This document shows, in pieces, positions 1-8,938 of a stretch of 64,000 nt of DNA; position 1 is the first letter of the stretch; every line of letters starts with the position of its first letter. The position numbers were made by a program, and so were the translations under genes. The notes under the pieces were generated by a model. The model was not told the origin of the DNA. It searched no databases and saw only the letters and a program-made list of their open reading frames with translations. Location of the stretch: contig PHAG01000008.1 of the NCBI GenBank assembly GCA_002841625.1, positions 1-64,000 on the forward strand, written 5' to 3'. The stretch comes from Firmicutes bacterium HGW-Firmicutes-1 (GTDB lineage: Bacteria > Bacillota > Clostridia > Lachnospirales > Vallitaleaceae).

Positions 1-41
1 TGTTCAGCTGATTAGTACTAATAGGTCGAGGGCTTGACCAA
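1..41 (+). rRNA. 23S rRNA, 3' end (partial)
   Basis: The first bases match the universally conserved 3' tail of bacterial 23S rRNA: the GTACTAATAGGTCGAGGGCTTGACC-like block that ends helix 1, given here only in part. The rest of the gene lies upstream of the window. The exact 3' end is set by comparison with the known end a few bases after CTTGACC, so it may be off by a few bases. The gene is transcribed rightwards, toward the terminator at 207-246. Confidence 0.93.
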
Positions 42-206
42 GATGATTCACTAACATTGTTTGTTATTTGAATAGGTAAGGGTTAAAATATATAAGTGTG
101 TAAAATATAATTAAACTTAAGTTTTTCTCTATCACTATTTCAAAACATTATAAATTTAATAATGTTGGAAGACTAATTGAAGGGTTATTAACCAGTCATA
201 TGTAAG

Positions 207-246
207 CCAAGATTTACTCTAAACATGAGTAGATTTTGGTTTTTTT
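207..246 (+). terminator. rRNA operon terminator
   Basis: A 13-base arm (CCAAGATTTACTC) pairs with GAGTAGATTTTGG across a 7-base loop, with G-U wobbles, and is followed by seven T residues. Its place about 165 bases after 23S makes it the likely end of the rRNA transcript. Confidence 0.85.
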
Positions 247-350
247 ATATGGATTATTACTACTAAATGGGTTATTCAATAAATGAATAAAAAAACTACG
301 TTTTGTTGCCGCAAAATTGTTTTACAATCCATTGGTAGAATAATAAAACG

Positions 351-397
351 AAAAAGGCTATGAAGAATAATTCCCCAAATTATTTCATAGCCTTTTT
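351..397 (+). terminator. Second terminator (bidirectional form)
   Basis: AAAGGCTATGAA pairs with TTCATAGCCTTT, extended inward by ATAATT/AATTAT with a bulged G. The stem is flanked by A-runs on the left and T-runs on the right, so it could stop transcripts in either direction. It insulates the next gene from the rRNA operon. Confidence 0.8.
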
Positions 398-557
398 TAA
401 TGTTGAAATAAGTAAAAGCGAGATTAGATACCAGGGTAATCGGGTAAATGTTGGCTTTTCCTATATTTGTATTGCAATATGCTTAAATATAGACTATTCT
501 GAACTAAAGTTTATATGACAGAATACGACATAATATATGTTCTAAAGGAGACCTCCA

Positions 558-3467
558 ATGAGTATGACTAAACATGTAACAAAAGATAACATTGTAAACA
601 AATATAGGCTTATTATAATACCATTAATCATTACTATGATATCAATTTTGAGTGTCAGTATAATAAGCTATAATGTAAGCAAAAATATGCTATTAGAACA
701 AATGAAAGAAGATGGAGTAAGTCTTTCGAAACTAGCGACAAGACAAATCGCAGTTAATGCAAGCTCCTTAGAAGTAATCAATGATATGCTAGAAGAAAAA
801 ATTAGAATAGCAGGCAATGCGGTAATTGAAAATAGGCAAAATTTAAGTAATGAATATTTACAACAATTGCAGGAAGCACTGAGCATTGATGAACTTCACT
901 GGATGAATGAAAAAGGCAGAATTATATACACAACTATTAATGAATATATGGGCTGGGAACCTTTTAACGGACATCCCCTATACGATTTTATTCTTAATGA
1001 TGATAAAGAATTGATGGAAGAAATCCGACCGGATGCTGAGTTTGGAATTCTCCTTAAATATGGATCCATTAAAGCAGATGATGGTAGCTTTGTTCAAGTA
1101 GGTATTCTAGCTGATCATGTAAATACCTTAACAGAAAGGTTTAGCTATCAAAGAATTGTTGAAGATTTGTCAGATGAAAATAGTATAGCATATGCTATGT
1201 ATATAGATCAAAGCTTAGTTGCAGTTGCTGATTCAAACAAAGAAGGTATTGGAAAATATCACAACAACAATGAGTTTAAAGAGGCATTGAATGGAAAAAT
1301 CTCCACGAAAGAATTATTTGTTCATGAATTAGACTCAAACGTTTTAGAGATTGCTGTTCCAGTAACCAATAAAGATCAAACCATGGGTATACTAGTAATT
1401 GGTCTTTCCATGGAAGGTGTATATACTTCTATCAACACTATTTTTATAAATTCATTGATGATTACTCTATTTATGATATTAACATTTTTATGGGTTCAAA
1501 ATAGAAATGTAATTAAGCCAGTTATTAGGCTAGATAAAAATATTCATGAGATAGATATCGAAAACAATATAGAATATAGACTTCCAATAAGGAATAACGA
1601 TACCTTTTTAGGACTGGACTTATCTATTAATAAAATATTAGATAAAACACATACTTATTTCTATCAGCTTAAGGAGAACAAAGAGGAACTAAAAGCCTAT
1701 AACAAAGAAATATCTGTTGCATATGATCAACTATCAAGTACTGAAGAAGAATTAAGAGTTCGATATGATGAAATACAAAGCTATGCACAGAAGCTAGAAA
1801 GCCTCAAGCAGAAATATGAAATTGCAATTAATGGTACGAATAGTGCGGTATGGGAAATTAATTTAGAAGATGAGACCATTTATATTTCCCAAGAATTTAA
1901 AAATATCATAGAGGTGCCATTTGAAGAAAAGGAGACTGTAACAATATTTTTTGAAGAATATGTGGAATTAGAAGATAAAAAGCAATTGATAAAGGATTAT
2001 GAAAAAATTAGAAATGGTGAAATAGACGAGATTTATAGTCAAATAAGAATTAGAAGCAAAAATGATAAGTTAAAGTGGCTTTTATTTCATGGTAAAGGAA
2101 TCAGTGATGCAAATGGAAAAACTAGCTATATCAGTGGTATTTTCCTAGATATTCAGAAGCTAAAAGAACAGGAAGAATATATTGAATTTCTAGCTTATCA
2201 TGACGCCTTAACAGGTCTCCCAAATAGAAGAAGCTTTATGTCAAAGCTACTTAGCGAAATGAGTAATAAGATACCAGGTGCTGTTATGCTTCTTGACCTT
2301 GATAATTTCAAAGGAATCAATGATATGTTAGGGCATGTATTTGGAGATATGGTCTTGAAAAAAGTATCACAAATGCTTATGGATATAGCCAATGATAAAA
2401 TATTTGTATCTAGATTTGGTGGTGATGAATTTCTTATTCTAATTACCGGTGAAGAGGATTACTATAAAATTGAGGAATACGCAAAAAAAATCATTGGTCT
2501 ATTTAAAAGCAAATTATTAGTTGAAAATGATGAGGTATATCTTAGCTGTAGCTTGGGAATTACAACATATCCAGTTGATAGTAGCGATATGAATCAGTTG
2601 ATTATGAATGCTGATATGTCTATGTACAAGGTAAAACATTTAGGAAAGAATAATTATATGTTTTTTGACAAAAGCATGACTGAAGACCTGAGAAAACATA
2701 CAGAGATAGAGAAAATTCTAAGAGAGGCCATTAAGAGTGAAGGCTTTAAACTTGTATATCAACCACAAATAAGTACAACTACTGGTAAGATCATAGCATT
2801 CGAAGCTCTTTTGCGGCTTAAGAATCATAATATATCTCCAGGAATTTTTATACCAGTTGCAGAGGAAACAGGGATGATTATTGAAATTGGAAGATGGGTA
2901 ACAAGGCAAGCAATTATTCAATTAGCCAAATGGAGGGAAACTGGCTTTGAGCAAAAGCCAGTTGCAATAAATTTTTCTGCCAAACAGTTAAATGATGAGG
3001 ATTTCATTGGGTTCTTACAAGAAACTTTGCAAGAGTTCGACATATCCCCAATTTATTTAGAACTTGAAATTACTGAAAGTATCTTGGTAGAAAAAACAGA
3101 TGAAATTATGGAGTTTTTACATAACATAAAGAATCTTGGAATGCAAATAGCGTTAGATGATTTTGGTACAGGATATTCATCTATTAGCTACTTAACCTTT
3201 GTTCCAGTAGACAAAATTAAGCTTGACAAATCTTTAAATGATAGATTCTTAGAAATTGAGAACATTAAAGTTATGGATAGTATTATATCACTTGCTCATA
3301 GTTTGAATTTGGAAGTTATTGCAGAAGGGATAGAATACTTAGAACAATATAAACGGTTACGTGTTGGAGGCTGCGATTACATTCAAGGCTACCTATTTAG
3401 TAAGCCTTTAAATGTAGAAGATATTGATGAGATTTACGATTGTAATTTCACTGAAAAAATCATGTAA
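558..3467 (+). CDS. Membrane-bound PAS-GGDEF-EAL c-di-GMP signalling protein
   Basis: A 969-residue dual-domain enzyme of cyclic di-GMP turnover. One membrane segment lies near residues 17-39 and a second near 292-314. They bracket an extracytoplasmic region of Cache-like size. A coiled segment (about 370-425) and a PAS-like region (about 425-540) follow. The GGDEF domain (about 541-715) carries an intact GGDEF at about 620-624, but no RxxD inhibitory site precedes it. The EAL domain (about 725-965) keeps EALLR (about 748), the ITE, DDFGTG (about 866), KLD and AEGIE motifs and the final QGY, so it should be catalytically competent. Both diguanylate cyclase and phosphodiesterase activities are therefore possible, switched by the external sensor. 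The start follows AAAGGAG with about 8 bases spacing. Confidence 0.93.
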   Translation: MSMTKHVTKDNIVNKYRLIIIPLIITMISILSVSIISYNVSKNMLLEQMKEDGVSLSKLATRQIAVNASSLEVINDMLEEKIRIAGNAVIENRQNLSNEYLQQLQEALSIDELHWMNEKGRIIYTTINEYMGWEPFNGHPLYDFILNDDKELMEEIRPDAEFGILLKYGSIKADDGSFVQVGILADHVNTLTERFSYQRIVEDLSDENSIAYAMYIDQSLVAVADSNKEGIGKYHNNNEFKEALNGKISTKELFVHELDSNVLEIAVPVTNKDQTMGILVIGLSMEGVYTSINTIFINSLMITLFMILTFLWVQNRNVIKPVIRLDKNIHEIDIENNIEYRLPIRNNDTFLGLDLSINKILDKTHTYFYQLKENKEELKAYNKEISVAYDQLSSTEEELRVRYDEIQSYAQKLESLKQKYEIAINGTNSAVWEINLEDETIYISQEFKNIIEVPFEEKETVTIFFEEYVELEDKKQLIKDYEKIRNGEIDEIYSQIRIRSKNDKLKWLLFHGKGISDANGKTSYISGIFLDIQKLKEQEEYIEFLAYHDALTGLPNRRSFMSKLLSEMSNKIPGAVMLLDLDNFKGINDMLGHVFGDMVLKKVSQMLMDIANDKIFVSRFGGDEFLILITGEEDYYKIEEYAKKIIGLFKSKLLVENDEVYLSCSLGITTYPVDSSDMNQLIMNADMSMYKVKHLGKNNYMFFDKSMTEDLRKHTEIEKILREAIKSEGFKLVYQPQISTTTGKIIAFEALLRLKNHNISPGIFIPVAEETGMIIEIGRWVTRQAIIQLAKWRETGFEQKPVAINFSAKQLNDEDFIGFLQETLQEFDISPIYLELEITESILVEKTDEIMEFLHNIKNLGMQIALDDFGTGYSSISYLTFVPVDKIKLDKSLNDRFLEIENIKVMDSIISLAHSLNLEVIAEGIEYLEQYKRLRVGGCDYIQGYLFSKPLNVEDIDEIYDCNFTEKIM

Positions 3468-3573
3468 TTAGGTACCTATTTATACGTAGATTATTATGAT
3501 GCAAAATAAGGTAGCTACATTTGTTTTACAATGACTTTACACGAAACTTTCTTTATCTTAATATGTCCATGAT

Positions 3574-5481
3574 ATGATGGTCATATTAAATGAAAAGGAA
3601 GTGTTTATCATTAACCGAGTTGAAGAATTTGACTTGATATTGAAAAATAAAAGTATAACTATTGTTTATCAACCGATTATTTCCTTGCAAAATGGCGACA
3701 TTTTAGGATATGAGGCTTTAATGAGAGGTCCTGAAGATTCATTTATTAGGTCCCCACTTGAATTAATTGAAGTTGCAAAAGAGAACAATCGAATCTTTGA
3801 ATTGGAAATGCTTAGTAGAGAAAAGGCTATTTCAGGTGCAAAAGAATTAAATAAAAACATGCAATTATTCATTAATATAGAGCCAGATATATTAAAAGAT
3901 ATTCATTATAAAATGGGACATACCAAGGCATTATTAGAACAAAATGGCTTGAGCGAGAACAACATTGTATTGGAAATTACAGAACGTACTGCAATAGCTG
4001 ATTATGGAAAGTACATTGATTTAATAGATAACTATAAAAAACAGGGTTACAAAATTGCTATTGACGATGTTGGAAGTGGATATTCGGGGCTAGCAAGAAT
4101 TAACAACACGAAACCGGAATATATCAAAATAGACATGGATTTAATTAGAGGTATAGATAAAGACTCTTTTAAGCAATCATTATTAACAGCATTGGTTAAG
4201 TTTGCTTCAATGACGGGTATGCGTACGATAGCAGAGGGTATTGAGACAAAGGAAGAGCTTGAAACCATTATTCGACTAGGTGTTCATTATGGACAAGGTT
4301 ATTTTATTGCGCGTCCCAATGCAAAAATAATAAAAAAAATGGATGATATTAAGGATTTGATTTTAGATACTGTTTATAAAAGGGACAAACTTACTGCATA
4401 TGATATTTATACTTGTAAAATTGGTGCAATTGCAGAAACTGGTCATTCCAAGCATTCTTATGATTTGTGTTATATGATTAAAGAATATATGTATAAGAAA
4501 CAATGTGAGGGGGTAGCGATAGTTAATGAATATAAAGAACCTATTGGATTGATCATGAAAACGGATTTAGATGCTAAAATGGCTACGCAATATGGATATT
4601 CTATTTATGCTAAACGACAAGTCCTTCTTCTAATGGATCATTATCCAATTATTGTAGATTATAATATACCGATTAAAAGAGTATCAGAAATCGTAACATT
4701 AAGAGAAGTTGACAAAGTATATGACAATATTATTGTCACACAAAATGGTGAGTATTACGGGATTGTTTCTGTAAGAAATTTATTGCAACAAATTACCAAT
4801 ATTGAAACCAATTATGCAAGACATCTAAACCCTCTTACTTTACTACCAGGTAATAAAATCATCAACAGTATTATTTCGAAAAACATTTCTTTAAATAAAA
4901 AAGTAGCTATTTGTTACTTGGATTTAGATAATTTTAAAGTCTATAATGATACCTATGGCTTCGAAAATGGGGATAAAATTATTAAAATGACAGCTAGAAT
5001 TATTGAAAAACATGTTCAAAATTATTTTCCTTTTGATAGTTTTATTGGACACATTGGTGGAGATGATTTTGTGTTTATTATTCAGAATAATCTAGACAAT
5101 CTGAACGAAGCGCTGATTCGTATATTAGATGAATTTGACCAATCTATAAAACAATTTTTTAGTCAAGATGACTTAATAAAAGGGAAAATATACGCATATG
5201 ATAGAAACAAAAGTCTTAAAGAATTTGATATTACGTCTGCATCAATTGGTGTGTATTCGGGAGGACTACAAGGTTTTCAGTGCGTAGAAAAATTTGGTGA
5301 ATACATAGGTGGAATCAAGAAAAAAGCCAAAGAAACAACAGGAAATTGTTACGTAATCTATGATGAAAATAATAGGATGGTTAACCATTATTGTAGCAAT
5401 AAAATTGATGTGATAGAAGAAAGGGAACAAATTGAACTCCAAGTAGTACGAGGAGTAAAAGATTTGCAAGCTACTCAGTGA
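3574..5481 (+). CDS. EAL-CBS-GGDEF cytoplasmic c-di-GMP protein
   Basis: A 635-residue soluble protein with an N-terminal EAL domain (about 27-265). All the catalytic landmarks are visible: EAL at 47-49, INIEPD, EITERT, DDVGSG, YIKID, AEGIE and GQGY. A central region of about 270-415 looks like paired CBS modules. The C-terminal GGDEF domain has the diverged signature GGDDF (495-499) and no RxxD site. The phosphodiesterase half is probably active and the GGDEF half may only bind GTP; this is inference from motifs. The start is uncertain. No ribosome binding site precedes ATG 3574 or 3577. An AAGGAAG (3594-3600) points instead to GTG 3601 (too close) or a rare ATT at 3610. Confidence 0.9.
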   Translation: MMVILNEKEVFIINRVEEFDLILKNKSITIVYQPIISLQNGDILGYEALMRGPEDSFIRSPLELIEVAKENNRIFELEMLSREKAISGAKELNKNMQLFINIEPDILKDIHYKMGHTKALLEQNGLSENNIVLEITERTAIADYGKYIDLIDNYKKQGYKIAIDDVGSGYSGLARINNTKPEYIKIDMDLIRGIDKDSFKQSLLTALVKFASMTGMRTIAEGIETKEELETIIRLGVHYGQGYFIARPNAKIIKKMDDIKDLILDTVYKRDKLTAYDIYTCKIGAIAETGHSKHSYDLCYMIKEYMYKKQCEGVAIVNEYKEPIGLIMKTDLDAKMATQYGYSIYAKRQVLLLMDHYPIIVDYNIPIKRVSEIVTLREVDKVYDNIIVTQNGEYYGIVSVRNLLQQITNIETNYARHLNPLTLLPGNKIINSIISKNISLNKKVAICYLDLDNFKVYNDTYGFENGDKIIKMTARIIEKHVQNYFPFDSFIGHIGGDDFVFIIQNNLDNLNEALIRILDEFDQSIKQFFSQDDLIKGKIYAYDRNKSLKEFDITSASIGVYSGGLQGFQCVEKFGEYIGGIKKKAKETTGNCYVIYDENNRMVNHYCSNKIDVIEEREQIELQVVRGVKDLQATQ

Positions 5482-5524
5482 AACAATTGCCTACTTCAAC
5501 TAGATATACCCCTGTCGTTCCCAT

Positions 5525-5553
5525 TTGACATATTCTCAGGGGAACAGTATAAT
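5525..5553 (+). promoter_or_regulatory. Perfect consensus sigma-A promoter
   Basis: TTGACA (5525-5530), a 17-base spacer and TATAAT (5548-5553) match the consensus exactly. An inverted repeat GTTCCC (5517-5522) and GGGAAC (5540-5545) straddles the -35 box and could be an operator. A second pair, CCCCTG/CAGGGG, overlaps it. The promoter drives the lysozyme-like gene at 5634. Confidence 0.8.
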
Positions 5554-5633
5554 AATGAAAGAGAGTAACTGTGTTGATAGGCCATTAAAAGGGCATTCAT
5601 AACTAGAATTAGGTGAAAAAGGAGATAATAATT

Positions 5634-6989
5634 ATGGCATTGTCATCATCATCATCATTAATAGCTTCTTTGAGGGCAAAGTCCCTGACAAACTTATCCA
5701 AAACTAGTATATCAGCGTTATCAAATGCTTCAAATAAATTTTCCTTACCAACAATAGAAAACGATCATAAGGATGCCTCACCCAGAGAACGATATGTTCC
5801 TAACACACCATATTCTAGAGAACATTACATACCTATGGCACCATTAGCCCGAGAGCGTTATAATTCAAGTACAACATCGATCCATGAGCAATTCTTATCC
5901 AATAGAGAAGGACAAGATGGAAATATATTCGAGAGTTATAATCCCTCTGGAAATATTGATTGGACAAGCATAATGGATAATTCATCTTTGAATCCAATTA
6001 CTTTAAATGCATTAGAGCTAAGGAATTCGCTAGTTAGTATTGGGGATAGTCAAATACCTGATACTAGTGATGCTATGAATACGAACGCCTCTAAGAAAAT
6101 GAATAATTTGAAGAAAGCTTATGGATCATTACCAGTTACAGGAAACACCTTATTGGATAAAGCAAAGGGAATTGCAAAAAGAATCACATCGTTATACGAG
6201 GGTGGAGAGGTTACTGGAAACTTTGATGGACAAGGGATGTCTGTTGGATATCTTCAATGGAACATGGGATCTGGTACGTTGCAACCTCTTTTAAAGGAAA
6301 TGGCGAACTCATCAGCAACACAAGCTGAATTTAATGAAATATTTAAGGATACTGTCTATATAAAGGATAAGAATGGAAATAAAACGAAGATGACTATGGC
6401 AGATGCACTTCGTAATGTTCTTGGTAAAAGTAAGTCTGAGCAACTTACTTTTGCAAGATCACTAAACGATCATAAGAATCGCATCGTAGAACCTTGGAAA
6501 TCAGCTTTTAATTCTTTAATTAAAAATACTAAATTCATTCAAATAGAAGATAAGCACGCAAAACCATATTTGAATACGGCATCTAATATTATTAACAATT
6601 CAGATTTTGGTGTTAAGACTGTTCGTGGTTATGCGTTAGCCTTTGACATTGCGGTTCAAAATGGTTCCATTAAATCATCAGCAAAAACATTAATTCAAGA
6701 TGCTTTAGCCGGCAAGAGTAATAAGCTGACTAATTATAACAATGAATCCCTAAGTAGAAATCAAAAAGTGGTTATCAAAGACTTAAATGAACGATTAAAA
6801 GGCGAAACAGACCCTGAACTTAAAAAGTTATATTACACAGCAGCTGCAGTTGCAATATCTTCAAACGATAGGTTTGTTAAAGATGTTTGGGCTAGAAAGT
6901 CTGCAATTATTGCTGGAACTGGAAAGGTACATGGCAGCAACTTCAACTTTAATGACAGTGTTGGTTTGAGTGATAATGCAGTGGTATAA
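5634..6989 (+). CDS. Lysozyme-like protein of unknown role
   Basis: A 451-residue protein whose ATG follows AAAGGAG at about 5618-5624. A GTG 21 bases upstream extends the frame but has no site of its own. The N-terminus is serine-rich and has neither a signal peptide nor a membrane segment. Residues about 45-85 carry three degenerate copies of an RE(R/H)Y-P motif. From about residue 175 there is a block with Glu189 followed by FDGQGMSVGYLQWN and GTLQPLL. This resembles lysozyme/chitosanase-fold glycosidases in which the Glu is catalytic; that reading is by eye only. No phage genes surround it. It stands alone between its own perfect promoter and a terminator. Peptidoglycan hydrolase, spore or stress protein are open alternatives. 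Confidence 0.7.
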   Translation: MALSSSSSLIASLRAKSLTNLSKTSISALSNASNKFSLPTIENDHKDASPRERYVPNTPYSREHYIPMAPLARERYNSSTTSIHEQFLSNREGQDGNIFESYNPSGNIDWTSIMDNSSLNPITLNALELRNSLVSIGDSQIPDTSDAMNTNASKKMNNLKKAYGSLPVTGNTLLDKAKGIAKRITSLYEGGEVTGNFDGQGMSVGYLQWNMGSGTLQPLLKEMANSSATQAEFNEIFKDTVYIKDKNGNKTKMTMADALRNVLGKSKSEQLTFARSLNDHKNRIVEPWKSAFNSLIKNTKFIQIEDKHAKPYLNTASNIINNSDFGVKTVRGYALAFDIAVQNGSIKSSAKTLIQDALAGKSNKLTNYNNESLSRNQKVVIKDLNERLKGETDPELKKLYYTAAAVAISSNDRFVKDVWARKSAIIAGTGKVHGSNFNFNDSVGLSDNAVV

Positions 6990-7011
6990 TAAATGAATAT
7001 GAATTTATGAT

Positions 7012-7043
7012 AAAACCCTATAACAAAAGTTATTGGGTTTTTA
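7012..7043 (+). terminator. Terminator of lysozyme-like gene
   Basis: AAACCCTATAAC pairs with GTTATTGGGTTT (one mismatch) over an AAAA loop, followed by a T-rich tract. It separates the gene from the MarR operon promoter. Confidence 0.8.
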
Positions 7044-7051
7044 TTTATCTA

Positions 7052-7094
7052 TTGACAATTACCTATATATGTAATATATTACATATATAGGTAA
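7052..7094 (+). promoter_or_regulatory. MarR operon promoter inside a 36-bp perfect palindrome
   Basis: TTGACA (7052-7057) and TATATT (7075-7080) are spaced by 17 bases. Bases 7059-7094 form a perfect inverted repeat with 17-base arms (TTACCTATATATGTAAT) and a two-base centre. It fills the whole spacer and the -10 box. MarR dimers bind such palindromes, so this is almost certainly the autoregulatory operator of the next gene. Confidence 0.85.
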
Positions 7095-7122
7095 TACATT
7101 ACATAGTTGAGAGGTGTATCAC

Positions 7123-7638
7123 ATGGATCAAACAGATAAATTAGATAAAATCAAATTCATTTTTGGGAGTTTGTTTATTCTAGCAAATAAACTTCAGGTT
7201 CTAGGAGACAATTTTCTAGATGAGATAACCACAAAACAGTGGTTTCTACTAGTTATGGTTGGCCAATTTAAAGATCATTATCCCACACTTAGCCAAGTAG
7301 CATCATTAATGGGAAGCTCACATCAGAATGCTAAGCAAATAGCGTTAAAGTTAGAAAAGAAAGGACTTATATGCATTGAAAAGGATACAAAGGACAGTAG
7401 AGCAATTAGATTAAAATTAACTCCAGCATGTTATGAATATTTTGAAGGAAGACAAGGAAAAGACAACGAATTTTTGGAGGAACTATTTAAAGACTTAAAT
7501 GAAATGGAAATAAACACATTGGCAGTTGGTATTCATAAAATAACGGAACGAACTGGAAAAATAGATCCAACGTTGACAACAGAAAAACAAGGATGGATAA
7601 CAAATATGTTTCATAACAAAGGGGAGGAATTAAAATGA
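7123..7638 (+). CDS. MarR-family transcriptional regulator
   Basis: A 171-residue winged-helix regulator. The body has the MarR pattern: a helical dimerisation N-terminus, then SQVASLMGSSHQNAKQIALKLEKKGLI (given in part as recognition helix SSHQNAKQIAL) and the wing with KDTKDSRAIRLKLT. The ATG at 7123 follows GAGAGGTG with proper spacing; the in-frame GTG at 7114 lies within that site. It overlaps the next gene by 4 bases (ATGA), so it is co-translated with two flavoprotein genes. The palindromic promoter in front suggests self-repression relieved by a small ligand or oxidant. The ligand cannot be told from sequence. Confidence 0.92.
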   Translation: MDQTDKLDKIKFIFGSLFILANKLQVLGDNFLDEITTKQWFLLVMVGQFKDHYPTLSQVASLMGSSHQNAKQIALKLEKKGLICIEKDTKDSRAIRLKLTPACYEYFEGRQGKDNEFLEELFKDLNEMEINTLAVGIHKITERTGKIDPTLTTEKQGWITNMFHNKGEELK

Positions 7639-8195
7639 AGATAGTAGTACTTGATGGTATGGAACAAAAAAACCCATTGTCAAATCCATTAATGAGATCT
7701 TTAGAGGATAACAATACGGATTATTCTTATTTTAAGTTAATGGATATGGATATCAAACCTTGTAGATCTTGTGGTGTCTGTGGACTCGTTACCCCGGGAA
7801 AATGTAGTATCAAAGATGATATTGAAATTATTATGAGTGCTGTAGCTAAAAGCACGATGCTCATTTTCCTTACTCCAATCAGATTTGGAGGATATTCCTC
7901 GGAGCTTAAAAAAATTATTGATCGATTTATGTTGCTGGGATTACCACTTTATATTGTTAGAAAGGGACATTTGCTGCATCCATCACGCTATAATACGATT
8001 AAATGGCTTTTTGTAATTGGACTATCAGAAAATAAAAGCTTAGTGCAGGAAGAAAGCTTAAGAAAGCTAGTGAAAAATAACGCTTTAAACATGAGGGTAT
8101 CACAAAAGGCTCTCATTTTCAAACCAACAGAGGACGGACTTTCAATAAAAACTCGAATTGATTATATTCTAGAGGGGGTTGGGATGAATGCTTAA
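7635..8195 (+). CDS. Flavodoxin-fold NAD(P)H reductase with Isf-type cysteine cluster
   Basis: A 186-residue protein of the flavodoxin-like NAD(P)H-dependent reductase group. Near residues 46-60 it has CRSCGVCGLVTPGKC, a C-x2-C-x2-C-x7-C arrangement. This fits the compact motif that binds a 4Fe-4S cluster in iron-sulfur flavoproteins, although many relatives keep only some of these cysteines. The following FLTPIRFGGYSSELKKIIDR segment is the usual FMN-fold helix. Overlaps with both neighbours make this the middle gene of a MarR-controlled redox operon. A role in quinone, nitro-compound or oxidant detoxification is inference. Confidence 0.85.
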   Translation: MKIVVLDGMEQKNPLSNPLMRSLEDNNTDYSYFKLMDMDIKPCRSCGVCGLVTPGKCSIKDDIEIIMSAVAKSTMLIFLTPIRFGGYSSELKKIIDRFMLLGLPLYIVRKGHLLHPSRYNTIKWLFVIGLSENKSLVQEESLRKLVKNNALNMRVSQKALIFKPTEDGLSIKTRIDYILEGVGMNA

Positions 8196-8850
8196 ATATC
8201 TTTTAATAAATGGAAGTCCAAGAAAAACAGGAACCTCGTATAGTTTTGCAAGAACAATTAAGATGCTCATTGAAAAAGAAGGTAATAACGCAGAAATCAT
8301 TCATGTTTACGACTATTTTGATGGTAAAGAAAGCATTCATAATTTGAAAACTATTATTCCTGAGTATGATACATTAGCGCTCATCGCACCACTCTATGTA
8401 GATACGCTTCCTTATCCAGATATATGGTTTTTAGAAGAAATGTTGAAAGATTGTAAAGATGAGCTTAATACAAAAGGGCTGTTTGCAATAGGTCAATGTG
8501 GGTTTCCTGATATTACAAGATGTGAGCCTTTATTAGATGTATGTAAATTTTTTGCCGAAGAAACAAAAATGAATTGGCTCGGTGGACTAGCATATGGTGG
8601 TGGTGCAATATTAAATGGTGCATTGCTAGAAAATTTAGGTAAAAAAGGAGAAACAATAACAGCTGCATTCAAGTGTGCATTAGATAGTATTCACCAAAAC
8701 AAACCAATTTCCCAAAAGGCTCAAGCATTGATTACTTTAAAAATACCTAAACTTCTTTATCGTCCATTAGCAGTATTTTTAAATAACAATGCTAGAAAGA
8801 CCGCGAAAAAGAATGGAATATGTCTTGAAAGAAAATTTTATCTCGAATAG
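8188..8850 (+). CDS. NAD(P)H-dependent FMN reductase-like flavoprotein
   Basis: A 220-residue flavodoxin-fold protein. It opens with LLINGSPRKTGTS, the phosphate-binding loop for FMN in this family. The middle, TLALIAPLYVDTLPYP, is the second flavin-contact loop. Unlike its upstream partner it has no clustered cysteines. The start codon overlaps the previous gene by 8 bases, so the pair is translationally coupled and may form a two-component flavoprotein. It is the last gene of the MarR operon; I see no clear terminator before the next gene. Confidence 0.82.
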   Translation: MLKYLLINGSPRKTGTSYSFARTIKMLIEKEGNNAEIIHVYDYFDGKESIHNLKTIIPEYDTLALIAPLYVDTLPYPDIWFLEEMLKDCKDELNTKGLFAIGQCGFPDITRCEPLLDVCKFFAEETKMNWLGGLAYGGGAILNGALLENLGKKGETITAAFKCALDSIHQNKPISQKAQALITLKIPKLLYRPLAVFLNNNARKTAKKNGICLERKFYLE

Positions 8851-8938
8851 AATACCAATAAAAATAAATATATCTTCTTCCTTTTCAATTATTATGGTAG
8901 AATAGTTTATAAGATATATCATAGGAGGGAGGTCAAGA

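Larger units (their letters stand above)
42..557 (+). other. Spacer after 23S rRNA; no 5S or tRNA gene seen
   Basis: This 516-base stretch holds two intrinsic terminators (207-246 and 351-397) and a short inverted repeat AACATTAT/ATAATGTT at 144-166. I looked for the conserved 5S blocks (CCCATxCCGAACxCxGAAGTTAAG type) and for tRNA T-arms on both strands and found neither. The last bases carry the AAAGGAG ribosome binding site (543-549) of the following gene. No convincing sigma-A promoter was found for that gene. Confidence 0.7.

Noticed and set aside
5613-5633. Upstream GTG start for the lysozyme-like gene
   Set aside because: The GTG lies just before and within the ribosome binding site AAAGGAG that serves ATG 5634.
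5634-6989. Prophage endolysin
   Set aside because: No holin, tail, integrase or other phage gene lies nearby, and the gene has its own promoter and terminator.
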